Source: an uncultured Clostridia bacterium (GTDB taxonomy: Bacteria > Bacillota > Clostridia > Oscillospirales > Butyricicoccaceae). From it: DNA of 55,629 nucleotides. The position numbers and the translations under genes are program-made. Below the pieces are notes generated by a model, which was given only the letters and a program-made list of their open reading frames with translations, was not told where the DNA came from and made no database searches. This document shows, one piece after another, positions 38,424 to 47,073 of this stretch (positions are counted from its first letter, which is position 1; the number at the start of each line of letters is the position of its first letter). The stretch lies in contig CAJUJQ010000004.1 of NCBI GenBank assembly GCA_910586575.1, positions 1 to 55,629 on the forward strand. Direction: 5' to 3'.

Positions 38424-40593
38424 GCTGGTGCTTGATGAGGCGCGCCGGAATTTGTGGGCGCTGGCGCTGTCCGTGCTGGGCTTCCTGTTTGCGGGGCCGC
38501 TGCCCCTGCTCGTCTATTTGCAGCGGGAGCTTCAGGAGGCGGACCGCGAGGGGATTGCGCACGCCGAAATTGTGAAAAAACTGACAGAAAACTTTTACTC
38601 GCTCTTCCGGAACGATTTTCCCCGGCTCGGCATGATCATTATGGCAATCCTGTGCGGGGTTGTGCTGTTCCGCTTCCTGCACGACCGGCGGCAGGTGGAT
38701 TTCTACCACGCGCTGCCCATCCGCCGCGAACGCCTGTTTTGGGTCAGGTTTTCGGCGGGGATTTTGCTGGTGTTCCCGGCTTATCTGTTCATGCGGCTGG
38801 TTTCGCTGGCTGTCATTGCCGGGATGGGCTATGGCAGCGCCATCCAATGGGGCGATGTGCTGACGGCGGTTGGCCTTGATGTGCTGGCATTTTTCCTGAT
38901 GTACAGCTTTTCTATCCTGTGCACGGTGCTGTGCGGCAATACCTTCTTTACCGTGGCGCTGCTCTTCGCGGTGCTGCTCTCCCTGACGCCGGTTTTGTGG
39001 ATTTACTGTGCCTTTGCCAACTGGTTCTATCCGGCTTTTCGCGCTATGGATGATATTGAGATGTTCAGCCCGCTGGTGGTCTGCCTGGCGACAGAGGATT
39101 TGAAATACATGGTGCCGCACCTCATTGCCGCCGCTGCCGCGCTGGCGCTTTCCTTCGTCCTGTTCCGCCGCCGCAGAAGCGAGCGCGCCGGGACGGCGCT
39201 TGCGTTCAAGCCGCTTCAGCTGCCGCTCAAGGTTTATGTCTGCGTTGTGGGCGGGCTTGGGTTCAGCTGCATCCTGAACAGTATCGGCATGTATTCCAAC
39301 GGCGGTATTTGGCTGTTCCTGTTCACGGCGGTCGGTGCGGCGGTGCTGCACTGTGTCATGGAAATCATTTACCAGGCCGATTTCCGCGCGCTCTTCCGGA
39401 AACCGCAGGTTTTGGCGGCGGTGACGGTCGTTTCCCTCTTGTTGACAGCCGGGCTGAAGGCCGACATTTTGGGTTACTCTAAGTGGCTGCCCGCCGAGGA
39501 GCAGGTCAAACGGATAGCGCTGGATCGCCTGCAAACATCGTTCGACACAGATGCCCACCACTTTGCGAATCTGCCGCTTTACGACCTGACGCTCAGCGAG
39601 GACACAAATCCCGAAACCAAACAGGCGCTGCTGCGGCTGGCTGAGATCGGGACACAGAACCTGGATATTGCTTCTACAGATTTTTTCAGGCAGGAAGCGT
39701 ACGACGCGCTGTCTGAGCAATTGAAACGGATTGGCGGCTGCTACAGCTTTGATATATATTATACACTGTCCGGCGGGCGGTCAGCAACCCGGCGGTATTC
39801 TATCCCCATTACCGACGAAAATACGGCGCTGCTGGAACAGGTGCTCTACTCGGAATACTATCTGCGCGGACACAATGCATTCTTTGCGTACGAGGCAAAA
39901 AAAGCAGAGCTTGCGGAAAAGGGTGAAACCCAAAAGGGCAGGATCGAGTTCTGGGATGCCCGCCGGGATACGCTCGTTTACACGCTGCGTGACGCCGATA
40001 AATTGCAAAAGCTGACAGAGACATTGAAGGCCGACCTTTTGGAAAGCGACCCCAGGCAGCTCGCCCGGGAAGGCGCTGCCGCAAAGCTCCAATTTGCGAT
40101 TGTTACAGGCGACAATGAAAGATTATATGATTATCCCGTCATGATTTATCCCTCTTACCAGCGGACACTTGCGCTGATGCAGGAATACAGCGGTTTCGTC
40201 CCCACCCCGCTCCGGCTGGACGAAATCGAGCGTATCCGGGTAAGCGATTACCGCGACCGTGTCGATTCGCAGCAGGAGGGTACGGACAAGGAAATGCTCG
40301 ATTATGCCATCGACGGCACAAATCCGCATCTGCGCATTGTCAATGACCCGGCGCAGATGGCCGCGCTGCTCGAAAATGCGGTACCTAGAGAAAATGACCG
40401 CATGGGGCGGCGTATCAGCAACCTGCGTCTGTCCATTGCCTTGATAGACGGTTCTTATACCGAAATGGAATTCCTGGCCGATCAAGCCCCCGAGGAGCTC
40501 CTGACCGGGCTGTTCGGCAGTGAGCTGCTGACGCAGCCGTATGGAGATGGGGTTCCTGGGACGAGAGCGGAAACCGCCGAAACCTTCTGGTAA
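38398..40593 (+). CDS. ABC transporter permease of the YtrA-type operon
   Basis: The 731-residue protein has about eight hydrophobic segments in its first half (roughly 18-370), with FRNDFPRLGMIIMAILCGVV and RQVDFYHALPIRRERLFWVR between them. The latter is a typical phrase of permeases in GntR-ABC operons. The last half (about 370-731) is a hydrophilic domain that ends in a proline- and acid-containing tail and is probably outside the cell. I start it at ATG 38398, which overlaps the ATPase gene, with GGAGGTGG before it. The large C-terminal domain is unlike simple ABC-2 permeases and may bind the ligand. Confidence 0.82.
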   Translation: MTSKSLSFKLVLDEARRNLWALALSVLGFLFAGPLPLLVYLQRELQEADREGIAHAEIVKKLTENFYSLFRNDFPRLGMIIMAILCGVVLFRFLHDRRQVDFYHALPIRRERLFWVRFSAGILLVFPAYLFMRLVSLAVIAGMGYGSAIQWGDVLTAVGLDVLAFFLMYSFSILCTVLCGNTFFTVALLFAVLLSLTPVLWIYCAFANWFYPAFRAMDDIEMFSPLVVCLATEDLKYMVPHLIAAAAALALSFVLFRRRRSERAGTALAFKPLQLPLKVYVCVVGGLGFSCILNSIGMYSNGGIWLFLFTAVGAAVLHCVMEIIYQADFRALFRKPQVLAAVTVVSLLLTAGLKADILGYSKWLPAEEQVKRIALDRLQTSFDTDAHHFANLPLYDLTLSEDTNPETKQALLRLAEIGTQNLDIASTDFFRQEAYDALSEQLKRIGGCYSFDIYYTLSGGRSATRRYSIPITDENTALLEQVLYSEYYLRGHNAFFAYEAKKAELAEKGETQKGRIEFWDARRDTLVYTLRDADKLQKLTETLKADLLESDPRQLAREGAAAKLQFAIVTGDNERLYDYPVMIYPSYQRTLALMQEYSGFVPTPLRLDEIERIRVSDYRDRVDSQQEGTDKEMLDYAIDGTNPHLRIVNDPAQMAALLENAVPRENDRMGRRISNLRLSIALIDGSYTEMEFLADQAPEELLTGLFGSELLTQPYGDGVPGTRAETAETFW

Positions 40594-40630
40594 AATACCG
40601 GGGCGGGGGATTTGCGCCAGTATGGGAATT

Positions 40631-40673
40631 TGACACAAGAAGGGCTTGCCTTTGGCAAGCCTTTCTTGTGTCA
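40631..40673. terminator. Long hairpin terminator
   Basis: TGACACAAGAAGGGCTTGCC pairs with GGCAAGCCTTTCTTGTGTCA around a TTT loop, a 20-bp stem with a single G-T pair. Confidence 0.75.
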
Positions 40674-40736
40674 TAGGACCCTGAAACAGCTGTTGGGTCT
40701 TTCTCCGTCCGGCGGCTGCCCCTCTCGGTATTAAGG

Positions 40737-40851
40737 AACTGTGAATCCATAAATTGCGACAAGCGCACCGCAGAGCCTTTCGACGGACAAGGCGCGTTTC
40801 CGCGGGCAGGCTGGCGCCTGTCAAGGAAACCAGGCGCGGTATGGCAGACCC
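40737..40851. repeat. Dispersed repeat R2, copy 2
   Basis: GGAACTGTGAATCC, ATAAATTGCGACAAGCGC and GCCTGTCAAGGAAACC match the copy at 15464-15541. This copy has an extra middle part with GCGGGCAGGCTGGCG that also resembles R3 at 25587-25741. It has no ORF. Confidence 0.6.
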
Positions 40852-40930
40852 GGACCCGTCACCTGATTGGGAACCAGATGATTTCATTTGCGCCCATTTC
40901 CAGAGGAAATAGCTCCCCTTTCTGCCCTGA

Positions 40931-41116
40931 GGTGCAGAACTGATGACGCTGGAATGCGGCATCCGCTTCCTGACCGACTACCTGGAAGGGGACGTTTATT
41001 TCCACATCCAGCGGACAGGGCAAAATCTGGACCGCTGCCGTACCCAGTGCAAACTGGTCGCCGATATGGAAGCCCACTGGGGTGAACTGGAAGCGATTGT
41101 GAACCAATACCGCTAA
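40931..41116 (+). pseudogene. C-terminal remnant of an APH-type phosphotransferase
   Basis: An open frame from 40931 to a TAA at 41116 has no proper start and reads like the end of a sugar- or aminoglycoside-type phosphotransferase. Recognisable parts are FLTDYLEGDVYFHI and the NLDRCRTQCKLVADMEAHW stretch, followed by the end IVNQYR. A TGA stands just before it and upstream sequence does not continue the homology. About 57-61 residues are left of a protein that is usually 330-370 long. R2 lies immediately upstream, so loss of the front part may be linked to that repeat. The 41117-41798 stretch after it holds a hairpin near 41205-41255 but no gene I can support. Confidence 0.5.
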
Positions 41117-41810
41117 CGCTGGTGCGATGTACACCGATTTTTCCAAATAGCGCACATCCTTCCCGGTGTGATTCCACTGTTTGATTCCACCCAATACAGA
41201 AAACGGTGCTGTCCCAAAATGATTATTTGAACCATTTGGGGCCAGCACCCGTTTTTTACGGAAACTGGTTATCCCTTTTAAGCTGCACTGATATCACTAA
41301 GCTGAGGTAAGCATGGCAATTGCAAACCGATCGGACAAATTGTAGGCAAAGACCCCCCAGCTCCTCCCAGAGCAGGCCGCCGCACCGCCTTAAATCAGTA
41401 CATTCTCGGAGCAATCGCAACGCATGGTTATGTCTCCCTTTTTTGCACGAATTTAAATCACGGATGCATAAACTTAACTCGTGGGTATAAGAAGCACTTG
41501 ACCTTATTTGTTGAAGCAAATATAATAGAGGTAAAATAAGCAGGTCTTTTGCGGCACGGAGAGCGAATCGGCTTGTTTGGAAATAATCGGCGTATCGTCC
41601 GGCGCAGTCCTGTCCCGGAATGCCACACCGCTTCCCCATGAAAATTCAAACGGATTCCTGCGGGAACGGCCTGGCGTGCCAGGAATTCTTCATGTCATCC
41701 GGTACGCCCGCAGTTTCCTAATAGATCTATTTTTTAAGATATATAAGGCTTTTGGCAGTTCGTCGGGAAAATCGAATGGCTGATCGTCTTAGGCGGAATT
41801 GAGGTGCTGT

Positions 41811-43064
41811 ATGAATCACACTCCTTTTAAGAGCTATACGGGTTATATGGACGATTTGAGACAGGCGCTGGCGGATAATGGCCATTTGGTCGGTGTTGCG
41901 GCTGGCAGCGGCATTACCGCGAAATATGCCATACAAGGCGGCTGCAATCTAATCATGGCGTTAAATTCCGGTAAGTACCGTTCCATGGGCTGCGGCTCTA
42001 TGGCAGGCTTTCTATGTTATGAAAACAGCAACAACATGGTCATGGACTATGCCCGCAAAGAACTGCTGCGGTTTGGCACAGATGTCCCGGTGATTTTTGG
42101 TTTTAACGCGACTGATCCGACACACCGGCTGTACGACTACATTATGGAAATCAAGCGCATCGGGTTTGCGGGGATAAACAACTACCCGACCGTGGGGATG
42201 ATTGACGGGCAGTTCTGCAAAGCGCTGCGAGAGGATGGAATCCGTTTTGAGCAGGAGGTCGAAGCAATCCGTTTTGCCAATTACTGTGGGTTGATGACGG
42301 TAGCCTTTGTGTTTAACGCCTCGCAGGCTGAGCAGATGGCCCTGGCTAATGCGGATATTGTCTGCGCGCATTTTGGCTTAACCAGCGGCGGCTATCTTGG
42401 CCCCCGGAAAGCACTGACGCTGGAAAGCACCCGGCGCACCGCCATGGAAATATTTGATGCGGTGGACGCAGTGAACAGCAATATCATCAAAATGGTTTAC
42501 GGCGGACCGATTAAAACCCCAATCGACGCGCAATACATGTATCAAGGCAGCGCATGCCAAGGCTATATCGGCGGCTCGGCCTTCGAACGGACGCCGGTAG
42601 AGCACGCGATTTTGGAAATAACGCAGAAATTTATCCAGGACGCGCAGATTGTGCCAACATCAAAGCTGGAACGGATCCTGTTCACGACCCCCGGGCAGTA
42701 TGATTATGTGAAATTCATTAAAGAATACATCCATGAGGAGTATATGAACGACATCCACCTGAACGAGCTGGCAAGGATGCTGCATTTATCGACCTCCTAT
42801 CTGTCCACGCTCTTTAAGCAGGAAATGGGATGTAATTTTCGGGACTATTTGATGGGAATCCGCATGAAAAAGGCAAAAGACCTGATCTGCGGGGCGAAAA
42901 ACTATGCAATGATACAGATTTCACAGATGGTTGGCTATCAGGATTACGCACAGTTCAGCAAGATGTACAAAAAATTCCACGGGCGTTCGCCTATGGCAGA
43001 TTTGCAGAATCACAAAAAAGCACAAAAATCCGAAAGGAGCCGCGAAAACAAACTAAACAAATGA
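41811..43064 (+). CDS. Regulator: PEP-hydrolase-like TIM barrel fused to AraC helix-turn-helix
   Basis: The 417-residue protein joins two domains. Residues about 10-285 match the TIM-barrel family that also includes the protein at 44533-45363. Shared motifs are GSGITAK, NSGKYR, TDP, NNYPTVGMIDGQF, QAEQMALANADIVCAHFGLTSGG and the GGPI turn. Residues about 300-405 are an AraC/XylS DNA-binding domain with two helix-turn-helices (LNELARMLHLSTSYLSTLFK, QISQMVGYQDYAQFSKMYKK). The barrel probably senses the pathway compound and the AraC part turns on the operon downstream. ATG 41811 has GAGGTG before it. Use of this enzyme fold as a ligand sensor is inference, but the fusion itself is clear. Confidence 0.88.
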   Translation: MNHTPFKSYTGYMDDLRQALADNGHLVGVAAGSGITAKYAIQGGCNLIMALNSGKYRSMGCGSMAGFLCYENSNNMVMDYARKELLRFGTDVPVIFGFNATDPTHRLYDYIMEIKRIGFAGINNYPTVGMIDGQFCKALREDGIRFEQEVEAIRFANYCGLMTVAFVFNASQAEQMALANADIVCAHFGLTSGGYLGPRKALTLESTRRTAMEIFDAVDAVNSNIIKMVYGGPIKTPIDAQYMYQGSACQGYIGGSAFERTPVEHAILEITQKFIQDAQIVPTSKLERILFTTPGQYDYVKFIKEYIHEEYMNDIHLNELARMLHLSTSYLSTLFKQEMGCNFRDYLMGIRMKKAKDLICGAKNYAMIQISQMVGYQDYAQFSKMYKKFHGRSPMADLQNHKKAQKSERSRENKLNK

Positions 43065-43097
43065 CAAAAAACGGAAAACTGAATACATCGACGAACA

Positions 43098-43147
43098 GGG
43101 ACAACATGTTGTATAATTTCTACAAGAAACAGGCAACATATTGTCCC
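43098..43147 (+). promoter_or_regulatory. Operator-like inverted pair around the -10 box of the TRAP operon
   Basis: GGGACAACATGTTG (43098-43111) and CAACATATTGTCCC (43134-43147) are inverted copies with one difference in 14. The first contains the palindrome ACAACATGTTGT. A TATAAT box lies at 43112-43117 directly after the first copy and the second falls in the early transcript. No good -35 box is seen, which fits an activated promoter. Confidence 0.55.
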
Positions 43148-43220
43148 CTTTTCGTTTGTTTGTGCAGAAATCGAATCGGCGGGAAGGAAAAAAAACGGAA
43201 AAAGGAGGAGGACGGAAACA

Positions 43221-44420
43221 ATGAAGACAATTGCTGTAATCGGGACGCTGGATACCAAAGGAAAAGAATCCAAATACCTGAAAGAACAGATCGAGGAACA
43301 GGGGCTGAATACGCTTTGCATCCATTCGGGTATCTTTGACCCGCAGTTCCTGCCGGAGATCTCAAACGACAGGGTTGCCGCCGCTGCCGGGGAACGCATT
43401 GAAGCGCTGGCTGCGCAACGTGACCGTGCAACCGCGATGGACGCTATGGCGCGCGGGCTGGAACAGCTGCTGCCCCAGTTATACGAGGAGGGCTGCTTTG
43501 ACGGCGTGATTTCAATTGGGGGAAGCGGAGGCACCTCATTGGCGACCCCTGCTATGCGAGCGTTGCCGCTGGGCGTCCCCAAAGTGATGGTCTCCACGAT
43601 GGCGTCCGGCGATGTATCCCCCTATGTGGGGACCAGCGATATCGTGATGATTCCCTCGGTGGTTGACGCGGAAGGGCTGAACCAGGTTTCCATGCGTATT
43701 TTTTCCAACGCGGTCAATGCGGTGGTCGGTATGGTCTCCCGGTATCAGCAAATCCCGGAAAGCGGCCGTCCTCTGCTGGCGGCGACAATGTTTGGCGTAA
43801 CGACGCCCTGCATCAAGGCGGCTAAGGAATATTTAGAGGCGCATGGCTATGACGTCCTGGTATTCCATGCCACCGGCGCGGGCGGGCGCTCGATGGAGGC
43901 TCTGATCCAGGCGGGCTTTATCCGCGGCGTACTGGATATTACCACAACCGAATGGTGTGATGAGCTGTATGGCGGTGTGCTGGGCGCAGGACCGCACCGG
44001 CTGGAAGCGGCAGCCATGCGGGGAATTCCACAGGTTGTGTCTGTCGGCGCGCTGGATATGGTGAATTTCGGCCCTTATGATACCGTCCCGGAGCGCTACA
44101 GGGATCGCCTGCTTTATAAACACAATCCGACGGTCACGCTTATGCGGACCACTGCGGCGGAAAACGTGGGGCTTGGAAAGGTCCTGGCGGAAAAGCTGAA
44201 CCTCGCGAAGGGGGACACCGTGCTGATGCTGCCGTTGAAAGGCGTATCTGCAATTGATGCGGAAGGGCAGCCCTTCTATGGTCCGGAAGAGGACAAGGCG
44301 CTCTTTGACACGCTGCGGCAAAGGCTCGGCAGCCAGGTAATACGGAAGGAGCTGGACTGCCACATCAACGATACGGAATTTGCGGTTGCAGCCGCTAAGG
44401 AGCTGATCCGCCTGTTATAA
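43221..44420 (+). CDS. Tm-1-like ATP-binding (UPF0261) protein
   Basis: A 399-residue member of the UPF0261 family, the N-terminal domain of the tomato virus-resistance protein Tm-1. Signature parts are IAVIGTLDTKGKESKYL (about 4-20), GVISIGGSGGTSLATPAM (about 94-111), the VSTMASGDVSPYVG stretch, VFHATGAGGRSMEALI (about 212-227) and DMVNFGPYDTVPERY. Two Rossmann-like halves are expected. The enzyme activity of bacterial members is unknown. In this operon it is followed by the TIM-barrel protein that in Tm-1 is the second half of the same chain, so the two probably work on one substrate. AAAGGAGGAGG precedes the ATG. Confidence 0.9.
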   Translation: MKTIAVIGTLDTKGKESKYLKEQIEEQGLNTLCIHSGIFDPQFLPEISNDRVAAAAGERIEALAAQRDRATAMDAMARGLEQLLPQLYEEGCFDGVISIGGSGGTSLATPAMRALPLGVPKVMVSTMASGDVSPYVGTSDIVMIPSVVDAEGLNQVSMRIFSNAVNAVVGMVSRYQQIPESGRPLLAATMFGVTTPCIKAAKEYLEAHGYDVLVFHATGAGGRSMEALIQAGFIRGVLDITTTEWCDELYGGVLGAGPHRLEAAAMRGIPQVVSVGALDMVNFGPYDTVPERYRDRLLYKHNPTVTLMRTTAAENVGLGKVLAEKLNLAKGDTVLMLPLKGVSAIDAEGQPFYGPEEDKALFDTLRQRLGSQVIRKELDCHINDTEFAVAAAKELIRLL

Positions 44421-44532
44421 TCGAATACTTGCGCGTGTGCCGCTCCGCCGAGGACGGTCAAAATATTTCCGGCAGCGGCAGCGCGAGGGTATTGTATAAA
44501 AGCCAACTGCAAAAAATAAGGAGGAACAAGTT

Positions 44533-45363
44533 ATGCTGTACAAATCCCGGAAAGAAATTTTGGACGCGTTCCGCGCGCAGACTGCTGCCGGCAAGATCCT
44601 TGTAGGCGTCGGCGCCGGTACCGGCATCACCGCAAAGTGCTCTGAAAAAGCCGATGTGGATATGCTGATCATTTACAACTCCGGACGTTTCCGCATGGCG
44701 GGGCGCGGTTCGCTCTCCGGCCTGCTGGCTTATGGGGATGCCAACCGGATCGTAGTGGAAATGGGATATGAGGTGCTTCCGATTGTGAAAAAGACGCCCG
44801 TATTGGCAGGCGTGTGCGGAACCGACCCCTTCCGTGTAATGAGCGTTTATCTGAAGGAGCTGAAGGCGCAGGGCTTTAACGGCGTACAGAATTTTCCGAC
44901 GGTCGGCCTGATTGACGGCGTATTCCGTCAGAACCTGGAGGAAACTGGCATGGGCTATGGGCTTGAGGTCGATATGATCCGGCAGGCTCACGAGCTGGAT
45001 CTGGTCACCTGCCCCTATGTCTTTGATGCGGAGCAGGCGGCCGCGATGGCCGAAGCCGGTGCGGACTGCCTTGTCGCGCACATGGGGCTGACCACCAAAG
45101 GTTCGATCGGCGCTGAAACCGCAAAGTCGCTGGATGACTGCATTCCGCTGATCCGCGAAATCATCGCAGCGGGCCGCAATGTCAATCCCAATATTATGGT
45201 TATCTGCCATGGCGGCCCGATTGCCGACCCGGAGGATGCAGCCTACATCATTCAGAATGTCCCGGAAATTGACGGCTTTTTCGGCGCTTCCTCGATCGAG
45301 CGTTTGGCATCCGAACGCAGCATGACGGCACAGGCAGCGGCATTCAAGGCCATCGCCAAATAA
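44533..45363 (+). CDS. PEP-hydrolase-like TIM-barrel enzyme (PF09370 type)
   Basis: The 276-residue single-domain barrel is of the family found as the C-terminal part of tomato Tm-1 and labelled phosphoenolpyruvate hydrolase-like. Motifs along the strands include GVGAGTGITAKCS (about 25-37), IIYNSGRFRMAGRGSLSGLL (about 48-67), CGTDPFRV, NFPTVGLIDGVF (about 119-130), VAHMGLTTKGSIG and HGGPIADPEDA. The set of conserved Lys, Arg, Asp and His residues suggests an aldolase- or hydrolase-like enzyme on a small carboxylate; true activity is not known. It follows the Tm-1-like gene and precedes the TRAP genes, with AAGGAGGAAC before the ATG. Confidence 0.88.
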   Translation: MLYKSRKEILDAFRAQTAAGKILVGVGAGTGITAKCSEKADVDMLIIYNSGRFRMAGRGSLSGLLAYGDANRIVVEMGYEVLPIVKKTPVLAGVCGTDPFRVMSVYLKELKAQGFNGVQNFPTVGLIDGVFRQNLEETGMGYGLEVDMIRQAHELDLVTCPYVFDAEQAAAMAEAGADCLVAHMGLTTKGSIGAETAKSLDDCIPLIREIIAAGRNVNPNIMVICHGGPIADPEDAAYIIQNVPEIDGFFGASSIERLASERSMTAQAAAFKAIAK

Positions 45364-45394
45364 AACATAACGTTTCCGAAGGGAGTTTCTGATT

Positions 45395-46456
45395 ATGAAA
45401 AAAATAACACGTATCCTCTCCTTTTTTCTGGCGCTGCTGCTGGGGATGTCCTGCCTCACTGCCTGTGGAGGCAACACACAGGACACCCAGGGCAGCGGCG
45501 CACCGTCTGGCAATCCGGCAGACAGCGGCGCTTCCTACAACATCAAAATCGGGTTTATGTCGCCGAATACCCACCCCTGGACGACCGCGGCAAATGAGTT
45601 TGCCGAAAAGGTCAAGCAACGTACAGACGGCAAAGTAACGGTAGAGGTTTTCCCGGCCAGCACACTGGGCAACGGGGCCGAACTTCTGGAGTCTACGCAG
45701 AACGGGTCGGTTGAGATGTGCATTGTCGCCACGATGCAGATGTCCGCGGTCGTGCCGCAGATTCAGATGCTTGACCTTCCGTACCTGCTTCCGACCACGG
45801 AAATCGCGGAAACCATACTGGACGGCGAGCTGGGCGACAGGCTGCTGGAATATGTCGATGCCGCCGGCTATAAGGCGCTGTGCTGGACGGATAACGACTA
45901 CCGCTGCTTCTCCAACAACATCCGCCCCCTGCTGGCCCCCGCCGACCTGAAAGGGATAAAAATGCGCATCCCGGAGACGCCCGCGCTGGTAGCCTGGCTG
46001 GAATCGGTCGGCGCGGTGCCGACAATCATGTCGGCAACCGAGCTTTATACCTCCCTCCAAACCGGCGTAGTGGATGGGCAGGACAACGGCGCAATGCTGA
46101 CGATTTCCGACAATTACTACGAGACGCTGAAATATTTCACCAACACCAACCATTTGTATGGCGCCTCGCTTGTCCTGATGAACGGCGCTTATTGGGACGC
46201 CCTGCCGGAAGAATACCAAACCGTCATCCAGGAAGAATGCTGTAATATGCGTGATTCCGCCCGCGCGCTGATTGCCGGGCAGGTAGACGATTTTATCCGG
46301 CAAATCGAGGAATCCGGCGTCGAGGTCACGATGCTGACCGACGAGCAGCTTTTCGCATGGGTAGAAAGCGGCCGCTCGATCTATGGCCAGGTAAGCGGCC
46401 TTGATGAAGCACTCCTGGCAGATATTACCGCCAAAGCAGACGAACTGATGGGCTGA
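45395..46456 (+). CDS. dctP: TRAP transporter solute-binding lipoprotein
   Basis: A 353-residue extracytoplasmic binding protein that delivers an organic acid to the TRAP permease. It has a lipoprotein signal (lipobox LTAC, cysteine about 24), a Ser/Gly/Asn linker and the DctP fold: IKIGFMSPNTHPWTTAANEFAEK (in two motifs, GFMSPNTHPW and AANEFAEKV), KGIKMRIPETPALVAW (about 189) with the arginine that binds the carboxylate of the ligand, and TGVVDGQDNG (about 225). It is encoded with DctQ and DctM in the usual order. The ligand should be a carboxylic acid handled by the surrounding enzymes. Confidence 0.92.
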   Translation: MKKITRILSFFLALLLGMSCLTACGGNTQDTQGSGAPSGNPADSGASYNIKIGFMSPNTHPWTTAANEFAEKVKQRTDGKVTVEVFPASTLGNGAELLESTQNGSVEMCIVATMQMSAVVPQIQMLDLPYLLPTTEIAETILDGELGDRLLEYVDAAGYKALCWTDNDYRCFSNNIRPLLAPADLKGIKMRIPETPALVAWLESVGAVPTIMSATELYTSLQTGVVDGQDNGAMLTISDNYYETLKYFTNTNHLYGASLVLMNGAYWDALPEEYQTVIQEECCNMRDSARALIAGQVDDFIRQIEESGVEVTMLTDEQLFAWVESGRSIYGQVSGLDEALLADITAKADELMG

Positions 46457-46575
46457 TATCCGGACAGACGGCCGAGCCTCTTCCGGCGATGGCCGGGACG
46501 GGTCTGAATCCATACGCGCCCGGAAAAACGCAGGATTGCAGCGGGCGCGTATCCCCTTCCAGCTTGACAAAGGAG

Positions 46576-47073
46576 ATGATGAGATTGCTGAAAAAGATAT
46601 GCGGCGCAATGGAGCGGGCGGAAAGCTTCCTGATTGCCATTTTGCTGCTGATAATGACAGCGCTGGCGGTTCTGCAGGTGCTGACACGGGCGCTTTCAAT
46701 TACCCTGATTTGGATGGAGGAAGCCACGCGGTATTGTATGATCTGGCTTTGCTTTATCGGGATGCCCCTGGCCGTGCGCAGGCATGCGCATATTTCCATA
46801 GACATGATCCCGGAGCTGATGAGGGGCAAATTCGGCATGCGCCATTATGATATTTTTATAAACCTGCTGGTAGTTGTCTTTTGCGGCTTCTTCCTGTTCT
46901 ATTCCTGGAAGCTGACCAGCGCGGCGATTGTAACAAACCAGCTGACAACCGGGCTAAAAATCCCCCGTTGGACCATGTACCTGTCCATGTGTATCGGCTC
47001 GCTGCTTTCAATTTTCCATGCGGTGGCTGAAAGCTGGTTTGCCCTGAAAGGAGAGGAAATCGAATGCTGCTGA
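46576..47073 (+). CDS. dctQ: TRAP transporter small permease
   Basis: This 165-residue membrane protein has four hydrophobic segments and the DctQ mark EEATRYCMIWLCFIGMPLAVRRHAHISID, seen here as EEATRYCMIW (about 46-55) and AVRRHAHISID (about 65-75). It links to the large permease, whose gene overlaps by ten bases. The start is uncertain: AAAGGAG touches the first of two ATGs at 46576, and a TTG at 46585 has better spacing. Confidence 0.88.
   Translation: MMRLLKKICGAMERAESFLIAILLLIMTALAVLQVLTRALSITLIWMEEATRYCMIWLCFIGMPLAVRRHAHISIDMIPELMRGKFGMRHYDIFINLLVVVFCGFFLFYSWKLTSAAIVTNQLTTGLKIPRWTMYLSMCIGSLLSIFHAVAESWFALKGEEIECC

Noticed and set aside
40859..41248. 129-codon minus-strand frame
   Set aside because: The plus strand of this stretch reads as the end of a phosphotransferase, so the minus frame is its shadow.
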